Shown here one piece after another: positions 8,316 to 16,211 of a stretch of DNA of 64,000 bases (position 1 is the stretch's first letter; each line of letters opens with the position of its first letter). The stretch is from Maricurvus nonylphenolicus (GTDB taxonomy: Bacteria > Pseudomonadota > Gammaproteobacteria > Pseudomonadales > Cellvibrionaceae), in NCBI RefSeq assembly GCF_042854845.1, contig NZ_AP031498.1:2604001-2668000 (forward strand), read 5' to 3'. The notes under the pieces were generated by a model. It was not told where the DNA came from. It was given only the letters and a program-made list of their open reading frames with translations, and made no database searches. The translations under genes were made by a program, and so were the position numbers.

Positions 8316-9074
8316 GTGAGTTGTGCTGTGGGTTTGATGTTAAGGCTGCTGTTGCTAGCTGTTGGTTTATATTCGCAAGGTTCAATTGCTGCTCCTGAGG
8401 GGTTACCGGACAACTATCCTGAGACCCGTCAACGGGTCGACAGTCAGGCGTTTCCCTGGCGGGCTATTGGCCAGTTAAATATGGCTGGGCGCGGCTCCTG
8501 TACGGCCACACTGGTCGGACCTGATGTTATTGTCACCGCTGCACACTGTTTGTGGAACAAGGATACGGGGCGCTGGTTTCCTGCCGATTTTGTTCATTTT
8601 GTTGCGGGTTTCTCTGGCGAGGAGTATCAGGCTCATAGCAAAGGCAAACAGATTTATACTAATCCCGCCTATGATCCGACGCTTGAGTCAAATTTAACCA
8701 ATGCCAGTACTGATTGGGCGCTGATAAGGCTTCAAGAACCGATCGGGGATTCGCTTGGCTATCTTCCCGTTTACCAGGCCAAAAACAGTGCTCAACATTG
8801 GTTGCAGGCGGGCTATCGGCTTGATCGCTCTTATGTATTAACCGTTCATGATAACTGTCAGTTGCAATCTCTGTCGGTAAAGCAGATTGCGGGACTGGCT
8901 GGTCATTATTGTGACACTACCCAGGGTGACTCCGGTGGTCCCATGCTGGTTAAGCTGGAGCAGGGTGTTGCTGTGGCAGGTGTTTATATTGGCCGCATGC
9001 AAGCCAACAACCTGAGGCTGGTGGTGCTGTCTCAACACTGGCAAAAAAGACTAAAACTCTGGTTACAAAAGTAA
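8316..9074 (+). CDS. Secreted trypsin-like serine protease (S1 family)
   Basis: A 252-residue chymotrypsin-fold protease. The triad is visible in order: His77 in TAAHC, Asp133 in STDWALIRL, and Ser206 in TQGDSGGPM. A hydrophobic signal peptide (around LRLLLLAVGLYS, probably cleaved near SIAA) sends it to the periplasm or outside. The frame's first start is a GTG at 8316; the ATG at 8337 (residue 8) gives an equally good signal peptide, and neither has a clear ribosome site. Cysteines near the catalytic His and Ser could form the disulfides usual for this fold. No propeptide or extra domain is evident, so it may be active after secretion. Substrate unknown. Confidence 0.85.
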   Translation: MSCAVGLMLRLLLLAVGLYSQGSIAAPEGLPDNYPETRQRVDSQAFPWRAIGQLNMAGRGSCTATLVGPDVIVTAAHCLWNKDTGRWFPADFVHFVAGFSGEEYQAHSKGKQIYTNPAYDPTLESNLTNASTDWALIRLQEPIGDSLGYLPVYQAKNSAQHWLQAGYRLDRSYVLTVHDNCQLQSLSVKQIAGLAGHYCDTTQGDSGGPMLVKLEQGVAVAGVYIGRMQANNLRLVVLSQHWQKRLKLWLQK

Positions 9075-9103
9075 AGCCCTGGCAGGGGTGATACAATCCT
9101 CAC

Positions 9104-10183
9104 ATGTCGACTCATTCATCTTTTCTGCAGATATTAGCTGGTCCCAGAGCTTTTAAACATATTCATGAGCACGGACTGTCCCCTCAGCATGTTGGCAGTG
9201 TATTTGGCGCCTCCGGGGCGGCCAAATGGTTGGCTATTTACGGCCTGGATCAGGCTATTTTTTCCCGTTGGCTGCTGAACGCTGAGCAACCCATTCAGCT
9301 TTTTGGAACGTCCGTGGGTGCATGGAAATTGGCTGCTGCGGCGCAGCGAGATCCGGAAGCGGCGTTAATGGCATTAGCCAATGCCTATGTTGCCCAGTCC
9401 TATGGGCACAAGGCAACAATGGAAGATGTCGTATCAGAATGCAAAAGAATCCTGGCAGCTTTTCTTCCACCGGAAAAATTCACTGAAATTCTTCAGCACC
9501 CGATTTACCGGTTTCATTTTGGTGCGGTGCGATGCATTGGTGGCTTAAGCAGTGAAAAATCATTGCGTCTGGGTGGCAGTTTGGCCAAAGCTTTTTGGCG
9601 CAGTCGCAAGGGGCGCAATGCGTTAGAGCGTCAGGTGCAAAGAATTGTTTTTAGTGATCCAAGGCAGCAGGCACCGCTGGTGTCCAATGACGGCTATGAA
9701 ACTGAATCGGTCGTTTTAACGGTAGATAATTTTTACCCGGCCATTACCGCTTCGGGGTCTATTCCCTTTGTTATGCCTGGCGTAACTGATATTCCCGGGG
9801 CAAAACCTGGCGTTTATCGTGATGGGGGGCTGCTTGATTATCATCCTGTGCCCGGATATTTTTGGCAGGATAATAAGCTGATTCTCTATCCCCACTTTTA
9901 CCCTTATTTAAAGCCGGGCTGGTTTGATAAATTTTATCGCCAACGTGTGGCATCACGAGATTTGCTGGATAATGTAATTATTCTGGCGCCTACACAGGCC
10001 TTTGTAGAATCATTACCTTTCCAGCGCATTTCCGATCGTAAAGATTTTAAGCGTTTTCGCGGCAGGAATGAGGAGCGAATGGAAATCTGGCATCAGGTAA
10101 TGGCACAGAGTCATTATTTGGGGGAAGAGTTTCTACAGCTGGTAAATTCAGGTGATATAGCCAGTCAAGTACAGCCGCTTTAG
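9104..10183 (+). CDS. Patatin-like phospholipase family protein
   Basis: A 359-residue patatin-fold hydrolase. The nucleophile elbow GTSVG is at residues 68-72 (Ser70) and the partner aspartate is in the DGG motif at 240-242 (YRDGGLLDYHP), so the Ser-Asp dyad is intact. The oxyanion region usual for patatins is present but atypical (GASGAAK near residues 35-41). There is no signal peptide, so it probably acts on membrane lipids from the cytoplasm or is exported another way. It follows the protease gene by 29 bases and is followed 43 bases later by a thioesterase-like gene, so a lipid-related operon is plausible. The true substrate (phospholipid, acyl-CoA, other ester) cannot be read from sequence. 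Confidence 0.85.
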   Translation: MSTHSSFLQILAGPRAFKHIHEHGLSPQHVGSVFGASGAAKWLAIYGLDQAIFSRWLLNAEQPIQLFGTSVGAWKLAAAAQRDPEAALMALANAYVAQSYGHKATMEDVVSECKRILAAFLPPEKFTEILQHPIYRFHFGAVRCIGGLSSEKSLRLGGSLAKAFWRSRKGRNALERQVQRIVFSDPRQQAPLVSNDGYETESVVLTVDNFYPAITASGSIPFVMPGVTDIPGAKPGVYRDGGLLDYHPVPGYFWQDNKLILYPHFYPYLKPGWFDKFYRQRVASRDLLDNVIILAPTQAFVESLPFQRISDRKDFKRFRGRNEERMEIWHQVMAQSHYLGEEFLQLVNSGDIASQVQPL

Positions 10184-10226
10184 TTGTAAATATATGTCGT
10201 GCCTAAGCAAGAGAGGTTTAACCGCA

Positions 10227-11012
10227 ATGGCAAGTTCCAGTAATGCATTTTTTCATACTTCGGACGGAATAACATTTATCGGTAATGATGCCGCCAGGGG
10301 GCCGTGGATGGCCGATGCCTGCCACGCCGGACCTGTGACCGGTATTATTGCTCGAGCTTTTGAGCTGCTGGTCACGGATAAACAATTATTAAAGTTGTCG
10401 GTGGAATTGTTAAAACCTGTGCCTATGGATGGTTTTCAGGTGAATACCGAGATTACCAAAGCGGGCAGGGCGGTAACCACCGCATCGGCTGACATTGTGG
10501 ATTTACAGGGCAAGTTAATTGCAACAGCCAGCAGTTTACATATGGTGGTGCAGGACCTTGGTGAGGTGCCAACAGCGCCATTTGAATCCCATCGATTCAG
10601 TGATTCTGTTCCCGGTGGTTTTCCTATTGAAAAGACCAGCCACGGTTTGCCAGGCTTTAGCAGTGGTATTGAGGTTCGATACCCACCTGGTCATGATAAT
10701 TCACCGGGTCCGACATCCATTTGGATGAAAACGCTTCCGTTGCTTGAAGGAGAGGAACCGTCAGCTTTTCAAAAATTATGCCCGCTGGCAGATTGCGGTA
10801 ACGGTACTTCCCGAAATCAGAACGGCTTTGATATTCGTTTTATGAATCCGGATATCACGATTGTGATGCATCGAGCGTCTTCGGCTGACTGGTTGTTGTC
10901 TTCGGCAGAATCGCATTGGCAGCCGACGGGTTTAGGTTTGGCTCAGGCAAATTTGTTTGATGAGCTGGGACCTATTGGGTCGGTTATGCAGACATTGTTG
11001 TTGCAAAAGTAA
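10227..11012 (+). CDS. Acyl-CoA thioesterase-like protein (TesB/4HBT_3 type)
   Basis: A 261-residue protein with the double hot-dog layout of TesB-like thioesterases: an N-terminal half with RGPWMADACHAGPVTGIIAR and LSVELLKPVPMDGF, and a C-terminal half ending PTGLGLAQANLFDELGPIG. Such proteins hydrolyse acyl-CoA esters, or are CoA-binding relatives without known activity. The GAGAGG at 10211-10216 favours the ATG at 10227 over one 33 bases upstream. It directly follows the patatin-like gene on the same strand, suggesting a joint role in acyl-chain turnover; that link is inference. No transmembrane or export signal. Confidence 0.75.
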   Translation: MASSSNAFFHTSDGITFIGNDAARGPWMADACHAGPVTGIIARAFELLVTDKQLLKLSVELLKPVPMDGFQVNTEITKAGRAVTTASADIVDLQGKLIATASSLHMVVQDLGEVPTAPFESHRFSDSVPGGFPIEKTSHGLPGFSSGIEVRYPPGHDNSPGPTSIWMKTLPLLEGEEPSAFQKLCPLADCGNGTSRNQNGFDIRFMNPDITIVMHRASSADWLLSSAESHWQPTGLGLAQANLFDELGPIGSVMQTLLLQK

Positions 11013-11046
11013 TTATTTGTAAGAGTTTTTTAACGAAATTGTGGCA

Positions 11047-11165
11047 CTTGTAGTGAAGTATAGTCTTCCAGCGCACGCTGTTCGGCATCCACTCTCGTTT
11101 ACAAGCAGCGCTCTGCGTCGGCGTCCTGCCTCCGAAGGCCCTGGAAGACTATACTCCACTACAAG
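11047..11165. repeat. MITE-like 119-bp element with 25-bp terminal inverted repeats
   Basis: The ends at 11047-11071 and 11141-11165 are inverted repeats of 25 bases with a single mismatch (CTTGTAGTGAAGTATAGTCT at the left edge, reverse-complementary at the right). The 69-base interior is GC-richer than the flanks and contains no sensible gene. It sits between the 3' ends of the convergent thioesterase-like and NUDIX genes, a neutral insertion site. No clear target-site duplication is visible. It could be a miniature transposable element, a REP/BIME-type structure, or a bidirectional transcription stop. Confidence 0.6.
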
Positions 11166-11203
11166 CTTAAGCCGTACATTTGTGATTCTTAAGTTTGCTT
11201 TTA

Positions 11204-11920
11204 CTAAATAGTTTTTATGTACTGCCAACCTTTGTCCGTCATCACTGACCGATGCATAGTATCAGTCTCACGAATATCACCGGTTTTATAACCCGCATCC
11301 TCTTCATACAGTGTTACAGCACCGGCATTACCTAAAACATCCCTCGTAATTTCACCAACAATAAGATTCGGCAGGTGTCGGCGCAAAGGACGTTCACGGT
11401 AAAAATTAAGCGCTTCTTCGGTATTGTGTGACTGTGCTAATTCCCAGAGTGTTATATAGGTAGGTGGCAGCAGGGCGAGACCTTCCTGGTGGTGGTCGTC
11501 GAGGGCTTTTTGCGGTGCCATCCACTGGTGAGCAACAATTTCCCCTTCATCGATCGTTACCGGAGTATCTTTGTCGATAGCGCAAATATAAAAACTGGTG
11601 GCGAAGCGTTTGCGTTCATTGGTGGGAGTTGTCCAGTGGGCGCAGGCGACCAGCTGGTCAGGTGCAACGGTGACGCCGGCTTCTTCTACGCATTCACGGG
11701 CTGCGGCACGTCGAGAGGCGGATTCTATGTCGGTATGATCATCTCCGTAATCAGCTTCATCTACCCGGCCTCCGGGGAATACCCAGGCGCCGCCAGCAAA
11801 TTTAATCGCAGCTGCACGCTGTAATAACAGGGTTTCCAAGCCGTTGTCACCGTCACGGATAATGACAACGGTAGCGGCGGGAAAAGCTTCGGGTGGGGTG
11901 GGTACTTGTTCGGTAGACAT
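11204..11920 (-). CDS. NUDIX hydrolase (NUDT19-like)
   Basis: A 238-residue NUDIX-fold hydrolase of X-linked nucleoside diphosphates. The core VFPGGRVDEADYG at residues 48-58 and RECVEEAGV at 75-83 make up the Nudix box, but the spacing between the glycine part and REC..EE is about ten residues longer than the standard GX5EX7REUXEEXGU. That insertion is known from the NUDT19/CoA-diphosphatase-like branch. The metal-binding glutamates (E79, E80) are present. The C-terminal third is the extra domain usual for that branch. The gene is convergent with the thioesterase-like gene and divergent from slyD, so it is probably transcribed alone. Substrate unknown; CoA-type or NAD-type diphosphates are possible. 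Confidence 0.85.
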   Translation of the reverse strand: MSTEQVPTPPEAFPAATVVIIRDGDNGLETLLLQRAAAIKFAGGAWVFPGGRVDEADYGDDHTDIESASRRAAARECVEEAGVTVAPDQLVACAHWTTPTNERKRFATSFYICAIDKDTPVTIDEGEIVAHQWMAPQKALDDHHQEGLALLPPTYITLWELAQSHNTEEALNFYRERPLRRHLPNLIVGEITRDVLGNAGAVTLYEEDAGYKTGDIRETDTMHRSVMTDKGWQYIKTI

Positions 11921-12087
11921 CGCCGTTTATCTCTCTCACTTTGTTCATTCTTTTTTGTTGATGCTTATACTAGTGTTTTTAAGGTGCAGAGGCCACTGTG
12001 TTGCTGGGGCTGGATCTCTTTCGAGTGTAACGGCATACTGCGCGCCCAGTTTAAAGGCAAGATTTTGGACAGACAGAAGGCGTCATC

Positions 12088-12570
12088 ATGAAAATTGAAA
12101 AAGATCGGGTTGTACGATTTCACTATCGCTTATCGGAAGTTGAGGGGCCGGAGCTTGAGTCTTCACACGATGGTGACCCCATGGAATATCTTCATGGCCA
12201 GCAGGGTATGATGATTGGCTTGGAGGATGCCTTGGTTGGTCGGGAGACGGGTGATGTCTTCTCGGTAACTCTTGAGCCCGCATTGGCTTACGGCAAGCGC
12301 CGAGAGAATACCACTCAGCGGGTGCCGCGAAAACATTTGCTGACCAAAGGTAAGTTGAAGGTTGGCCAGGTTGTGCACGTGAATACGGAGCAGGGTCCAA
12401 AAGAGGCAACGGTTATCAAGGTTGGCTTGAAGTCTGTGGATATTGATTCAAACCATCCGTTAGCCGGTAAAACGGTGACCTTTGATATTGAGGTACTGGA
12501 TGTGCGTGAGGCCACTGCGGAAGAGGTAGCTCATGGCCATGTTCATGGTAAAGGTGGCTGTGGGCAGTAA
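12088..12570 (+). CDS. slyD: FKBP-type peptidyl-prolyl isomerase SlyD
   Basis: A 160-residue SlyD-type cytosolic chaperone and proline isomerase. It has the FKBP part (residues 1-70 and 120-140: VVRFHYRLSEVEGPELESS, GLEDALVGRETGD) interrupted by the insert-in-flap chaperone domain (residues ~72-120). The tail is a short His/Gly/Cys metal-binding segment (HGHVHGKGGCGQ), much reduced compared with E. coli SlyD but still able to bind nickel or zinc. Roles in the family are protein folding and metal delivery to hydrogenase. The gene stands alone between two oppositely oriented genes. The assignment to SlyD rather than a generic FKBP rests on the insert and tail. Confidence 0.88.
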   Translation: MKIEKDRVVRFHYRLSEVEGPELESSHDGDPMEYLHGQQGMMIGLEDALVGRETGDVFSVTLEPALAYGKRRENTTQRVPRKHLLTKGKLKVGQVVHVNTEQGPKEATVIKVGLKSVDIDSNHPLAGKTVTFDIEVLDVREATAEEVAHGHVHGKGGCGQ

Positions 12571-12589
12571 TCCCTTTTAGGGGACTTGT

Positions 12590-12835
12590 TTAGAGTTTGA
12601 CTCCGGTCAGTACTTCAATCCAGCCTTTGGCGCTATGGCCGCTTTTCATGGCGCCCAGGGTTTCTTCGCTCATATCGACTGCGCCTAAAGCGATATCAAT
12701 GGCAGCGCTGTGATATACCGCATCGGGCTGTAGATTGGTGCTGTCTTTGGCTGCGCGCTCGGCAAAGTGTTTTACCAGTGTGTTGATATCGGCTTCGCTG
12801 ATATCGTGTTTTTCGAGAATCTTGTGGTATTTCAT
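12590..12835 (-). CDS. Conserved-looking small protein of unknown function (81 aa)
   Basis: An 81-residue, mostly alpha-helical soluble protein (MKYHKILEKHDISEADINTL at the start; GWIEVLTGVKL at the end). It has no signal peptide, cysteine or recognisable motif. It is convergent with slyD (20-base gap) and lies downstream of the OYE gene on the same strand, separated from it by 97 bases that include a perfect stem-loop. I do not recognise the family. Codon use resembles the neighbours, and the start is the only ATG giving a full-length protein. Probably real. Confidence 0.6.
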   Translation of the reverse strand: MKYHKILEKHDISEADINTLVKHFAERAAKDSTNLQPDAVYHSAAIDIALGAVDMSEETLGAMKSGHSAKGWIEVLTGVKL

Positions 12836-12895
12836 AGGGCGCTGCCAGAGGTAAATTTCGGGGCAAGTGTACCAGAAGGTTACCTGGCCCAGCTA

Positions 12896-12921
12896 GGGTG
12901 GTCATATGGGGATGACCACCC
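12896..12921. other. Perfect 10-bp stem-loop between small gene and OYE gene
   Basis: GGGTGGTCAT and ATGACCACCC flank a six-base loop. It lies just after the stop codon of the OYE gene when read on the minus strand. No T-run follows on either strand, so it is not a classical intrinsic terminator; it may stabilise the mRNA 3' end or reduce read-through into the next small gene. Confidence 0.55.
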
Positions 12922-12932
12922 GGGCAGGGTCA

Positions 12933-14168
12933 TTAGGCGCGACGGCGTTTAAATGCATGGCCGCCCATAATGGCGAAGGTTCTCAGTACCGAGCGCCACG
13001 GGCTCAGATTGGGCTTAGGGCCTTTGCCACGTCCTATGCGATCGAGCTGGTGTTCGTACCAGGTCAAATCCAGCATGCTCATAAAGTCGAGTTTGGCAAA
13101 ACCTGTGGTCAGCGTTTTGAGTTCTATTTTGTGCTGATTGTCGGCCATCAGCTTGTTGGGCAGATCCGGGTCAACGGCTAATGGGCGGGCAATACCGATC
13201 ATGTCTGTTGCGCCTGATTCCAGGGCCTCATTCATTGCTTCTGCGGAGCGGAATCCTCCAGTAACTACCAGTGGAATGCTTAATAGCTTGCTGGCTTTTT
13301 CGGCGTAATCCAGGAAGTAGGCTTCACGTTTTTTTGTACTGTCTTTAACTTCGGAGCCGACCATGGCGGTGTGCTCGTAATTGCCGCCTGAGACTTCAAT
13401 CAAATCGATGCCTTCTTCTTGCAGGGCTTTGATAACTTCCATGGAATCTTCTTCGCTGAAGCCGCCTTTTTGGAAATCAGCAGAGTTGAGTTTGATACCT
13501 ACTGGATAGTCGCTGCCGACTTCATGGCGAATAGCGCGGTAGATTTCCAGGGCAAAGCGCATGCGGTTTTGCAGGCTGCCGCCCCATTGGTCTTCACGTC
13601 GGTTGTGGTGAGGCGAGAGAAATTGATTGACCAGGTAGCCGTGTGCCGCGTGTATTTGAACACCACTAAAGCCACTGTCTTTTGCCTGTTTGGCGGCCCA
13701 GGCGAAGCGCTGAATTAAGTTTTCAATCTCGGATTCTGTCAGGGCGCGCGGTGGGTTAAACATATCTTCCAGACCATTGCCGAGTGGTACAGCGGAAGGT
13801 GCGACAGGTTCTTTGCACAGCATATTGGGGATTTGTTTGCCTGGGTGGTTTAGTTGCATCCACAGTTGCGTATCGTTGGCGGTTCCAGCCTGAGCCCAGC
13901 GTTTAAATAGACCCAGATCCGATTGCTGGTCGAGTACAACATTTTTGGGCTCACCCAACGCGTTGCGATCAATCATCACATTGCCGGTAACCAAAATACC
14001 GGTGCCACCTTCAGACCAGGTTTTGTAGAGGTGAATCAAGGCGTCGGTGGGGGCATGATCACGATCTCCCATTTGCTCACTCATGGCAGATTTGAAAATA
14101 CGGTTTTTACTGGCCACGCTTGGGGTGATTTGCAGGCGTTGGTTAAGGGGCGATGCAGTGTTACTCAT
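12933..14168 (-). CDS. NADH:flavin oxidoreductase, Old Yellow Enzyme family (NemA-like context)
   Basis: A 411-residue FMN-dependent TIM-barrel ene-reductase. The family hallmarks are visible: an N-terminal RIFKSAMSE strand, QLWMQLNHPGKQ, the active-site segment SGVQIHAAHGYLVNQFLSPH, and the phosphate-binding VVTGGFRS plus MIGIARPLAVDPDLP near the C-terminus. It contains no C-terminal FeS/flavodoxin-reductase extension, so it is a single-domain OYE. It reduces activated alkenes or electrophiles using NAD(P)H. Its start overlaps the end of an upstream TetR gene by eight bases, as in nemR-nemA pairs that respond to reactive electrophiles. Whether it is orthologous to NemA is uncertain, as the barrel is of a different OYE subgroup. 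Confidence 0.9.
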   Translation of the reverse strand: MSNTASPLNQRLQITPSVASKNRIFKSAMSEQMGDRDHAPTDALIHLYKTWSEGGTGILVTGNVMIDRNALGEPKNVVLDQQSDLGLFKRWAQAGTANDTQLWMQLNHPGKQIPNMLCKEPVAPSAVPLGNGLEDMFNPPRALTESEIENLIQRFAWAAKQAKDSGFSGVQIHAAHGYLVNQFLSPHHNRREDQWGGSLQNRMRFALEIYRAIRHEVGSDYPVGIKLNSADFQKGGFSEEDSMEVIKALQEEGIDLIEVSGGNYEHTAMVGSEVKDSTKKREAYFLDYAEKASKLLSIPLVVTGGFRSAEAMNEALESGATDMIGIARPLAVDPDLPNKLMADNQHKIELKTLTTGFAKLDFMSMLDLTWYEHQLDRIGRGKGPKPNLSPWRSVLRTFAIMGGHAFKRRRA

Positions 14169-14817
14169 GGTCTAACTCCCGGTTGCATAGGCTGGATTGG
14201 GCAAAGGTTGTCTGTCCCTGTGGGGTGATCAGGCTACTTAATAGCGTCCAGAAGTGATCGAGCAGAGACTGTGGGTTTTGGGTGATTTGTGCGTGCAGCA
14301 GGGCGCCTTGCCAGCTGTTATAAAGCAGTTGAGCAATGGCAGCAGCATTTATATCGCTGCGTATATCGCCTTCCTGTTGGGCCGTAGCGATGGCAATCTG
14401 GATGATATCGACCCACTCTTGCTCTATGCCTTTGATCGTTTGGCGGCAGCAGTCACTGGCGTCGGCTATTTCCGCTGCCATGGCGCCCAGTAGGCAGGCG
14501 CAGGCTTTGTCTTCGCTAACCCAGGCTTGCACTTTGTAGGCGAAGGTACACCAGAGCTGGATCAGTGCGGGCTGATCTGAAAGGTGCTCGACACGGGCCG
14601 CCATTGCTTGCACTTCCTCGGCACCGTAGTGCTCGATAATTTCTTTGACGAAGGCTTCCTTGCTGGCGAAAAAGTTATAGAAAGAGCCTTTTGGCACGCC
14701 TACAGCATCGAGTACAGCCTTGATACCGGTACCGTGGTAGCCCTGGTTGATCAGTAATTCAGTACCGGTATCCAGTAGCTGTTGTTTGGTGTGGTCGCTT
14801 TTACGGGGTCGTGCCAT
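14161..14817 (-). CDS. TetR/AcrR-family repressor (NemR-like)
   Basis: A 218-residue TetR repressor with the N-terminal helix-turn-helix (residues ~10-55: TGIKAVLDAVGVPKGSFYNF). The ligand domain contains a cysteine cluster in KACACLLGAMAAEIAD, the region where E. coli NemR carries its redox-sensing cysteine. Together with the overlapping downstream OYE gene this suggests a repressor that senses electrophiles or reactive chlorine and releases the operon; sensing is inferred by analogy. A short palindrome (GACCGGTC at 14841-14848) lies in the upstream region among A/T-rich promoter-like sequence. The gene is divergent from a membrane protein gene at 14967. Confidence 0.85.
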   Translation of the reverse strand: MARPRKSDHTKQQLLDTGTELLINQGYHGTGIKAVLDAVGVPKGSFYNFFASKEAFVKEIIEHYGAEEVQAMAARVEHLSDQPALIQLWCTFAYKVQAWVSEDKACACLLGAMAAEIADASDCCRQTIKGIEQEWVDIIQIAIATAQQEGDIRSDINAAAIAQLLYNSWQGALLHAQITQNPQSLLDHFWTLLSSLITPQGQTTFAQSSLCNRELDHE

Positions 14818-14840
14818 GGGGTGCTCTATAATTAATATTG

Positions 14841-14848
14841 GACCGGTC
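14841..14848. promoter_or_regulatory. Candidate operator for the TetR/OYE operon
   Basis: The palindrome GACCGGTC is centred 27 bases before the TetR start codon, within A/T-rich sequence (AATTAATATTG) that could include its -10 element on the minus strand. TetR repressors typically bind such a site over their own promoter. Only eight bases are strictly symmetric, so this is a modest prediction. Confidence 0.4.
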
Positions 14849-14966
14849 GTCTGTTAATGGGTAGTTTAAAGACGGTTGGCTTGGAATTCAAGAGGGGGCT
14901 ATGCTGAGCTCAATTCTTGTATATTGAAATGGCTGGTTTCTGTTTCAGAAGGGGACACCTATACTG

Positions 14967-15614
14967 ATGGCAAGGAGCGCAAATCTTGAGGGCGGGATGG
15001 CAATCAGACAGATAGGGAAGCGGGGCTTACTGTTTACCCAGTCGGAATTGGTGTGCTGGCGAATCTATCGACTTTATCAGCGGCAGCAGCTGCTAAATGA
15101 TCTAATGGCTTGGGGGAATGTGTTCTGGCCCAGATTTTTGCGACGTCTGGAATGGCCCGAAGCCTATACCCTTAAGGTGATCCAGTTATTGATTGTTTTA
15201 GCGGTATGGCCTCTGCTGTTAATCGGTGCCCTGCTGCAGATGCTGGCTAAATGGTTGTTGTTCCCGGCGCGATTCCTGGCCACTTATTTTACCCCTAAGA
15301 AATTACAAGCACCTGGTGAAAAATCCCTGCTGGGTTTGCATAACGCCTTTGTTTCGGCCTCGGTATCCTCTGTCAGCCTATCGGATTCCTTGTATGTCGG
15401 CTGTATCGACGAGTGGGTTGAGCAGCTCTATGGGGCTGAAGTTGCTGGGAAAAAGAGCCTCAGTTTGTATATCAAGCAACTGGAGGAGGAGCGGCGGGGG
15501 CTGACGATGGAGGTTAACCTGGAGGCGAGTTTGCGTGATGAGCTGGCCGTAGCCCGTGAGCGTTTGTCACGGGACCTGGGCCATTATCTGGTCGATGAGT
15601 GCAAGGTTGCCTAG
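14967..15614 (+). CDS. Membrane protein of unknown function
   Basis: A 215-residue protein with a basic N-terminal part (residues 1-70), one or two closely spaced hydrophobic segments (VIQLLIVLAVWPLLLIGALL, ~residues 71-95), and a C-terminal soluble region rich in charged helices (EEERRGLTMEVNLEASLRDE). It has no signal peptide or known motif. The ATG at 14997, ten residues downstream, has a closer GAGG ribosome site, so the real protein may be 205 residues. It is transcribed away from the TetR gene. I do not recognise a family; a membrane-tethered coiled-coil role is only a description. Confidence 0.6.
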   Translation: MARSANLEGGMAIRQIGKRGLLFTQSELVCWRIYRLYQRQQLLNDLMAWGNVFWPRFLRRLEWPEAYTLKVIQLLIVLAVWPLLLIGALLQMLAKWLLFPARFLATYFTPKKLQAPGEKSLLGLHNAFVSASVSSVSLSDSLYVGCIDEWVEQLYGAEVAGKKSLSLYIKQLEEERRGLTMEVNLEASLRDELAVARERLSRDLGHYLVDECKVA

Positions 15615-15643
15615 CTTTTTGAGTTAAGGCCCTAGGGTACAAC

Positions 15644-16156
15644 CTAAGGTGTTACATCGTAGGGGTTACGCTTCAGGTAGGGGCGTATTTCTTCGTGACA
15701 ATAATCGAATATGTCTTTGACGTTCGGTAGCAGGCCAACTTCCATGCGTCGCGATAGCATGGTGATGGGAAACAGGCAGTGCTGGGTATCTTCGACGCAC
15801 AGGGCGCGACTACGACCCAGATTGTCCTCGTATACCTGCCACACCATACCAAACTCCTGTGCCATTACGTTGCCCAGCACAGCACCCATAGCCTGCAGCC
15901 GCAGGCGATCATCCTTGGCGATCAATCCTCTGTTGATAATGCGCTGCAGAAGCTCGAGGTCATCGGTGCTATTGCGAATCTGCGAACCCAGGTTGCCCCG
16001 GGCAATTTCATCAATGCGTTCAACCTGGTGTTCCAGGTGGTTTTTGTCGAGCCAGCCCAGATCAAAAACCTCGACTTTCTTTTTGTCTTGAGCCTGAGCC
16101 GGAGTACTTAACAGGATAATGCAGGCGAGTGCTAAAAGGTGCTTCAGTAAATACAT
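15644..16156 (-). CDS. Exported DUF3806-like protein
   Basis: A 170-residue protein with a clear signal peptide (MYLLKHLLALACIILLSTPA, cleavage near AQA-QD) and a mature domain matching my recollection of DUF3806: LGSQIRNSTDDLELLQRIIN, then AMGAVLGNVMAQEFGMVWQV and YEDNLGRSRALCVEDT. Family function is not described. I place the start at the ATG at 16156 because the signal peptide begins there; the frame stays open 183 bases further upstream, but that extension runs into the neighbouring gene. It follows the glutamate-synthase-like gene on the same strand by about 55 bases and may be cotranscribed. Confidence 0.75.
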   Translation of the reverse strand: MYLLKHLLALACIILLSTPAQAQDKKKVEVFDLGWLDKNHLEHQVERIDEIARGNLGSQIRNSTDDLELLQRIINRGLIAKDDRLRLQAMGAVLGNVMAQEFGMVWQVYEDNLGRSRALCVEDTQHCLFPITMLSRRMEVGLLPNVKDIFDYCHEEIRPYLKRNPYDVTP

Positions 16157-16211
16157 AGTGATTCTTTGGTATGGGTTAACGCAGTTCGCATTATAGGCAG
16201 TAGCCTGGGGC

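Noticed and set aside
8207..8398. 63-residue ORF on the plus strand before the protease
   Set aside because: It overlaps both the better-supported small ORF (8089-8259) and the protease signal peptide, with no ribosome site of its own.
11013..11228. 71-residue minus-strand ORF
   Set aside because: It lies almost entirely over the MITE-like inverted repeat and has no ribosome site or family match; an accidental frame.
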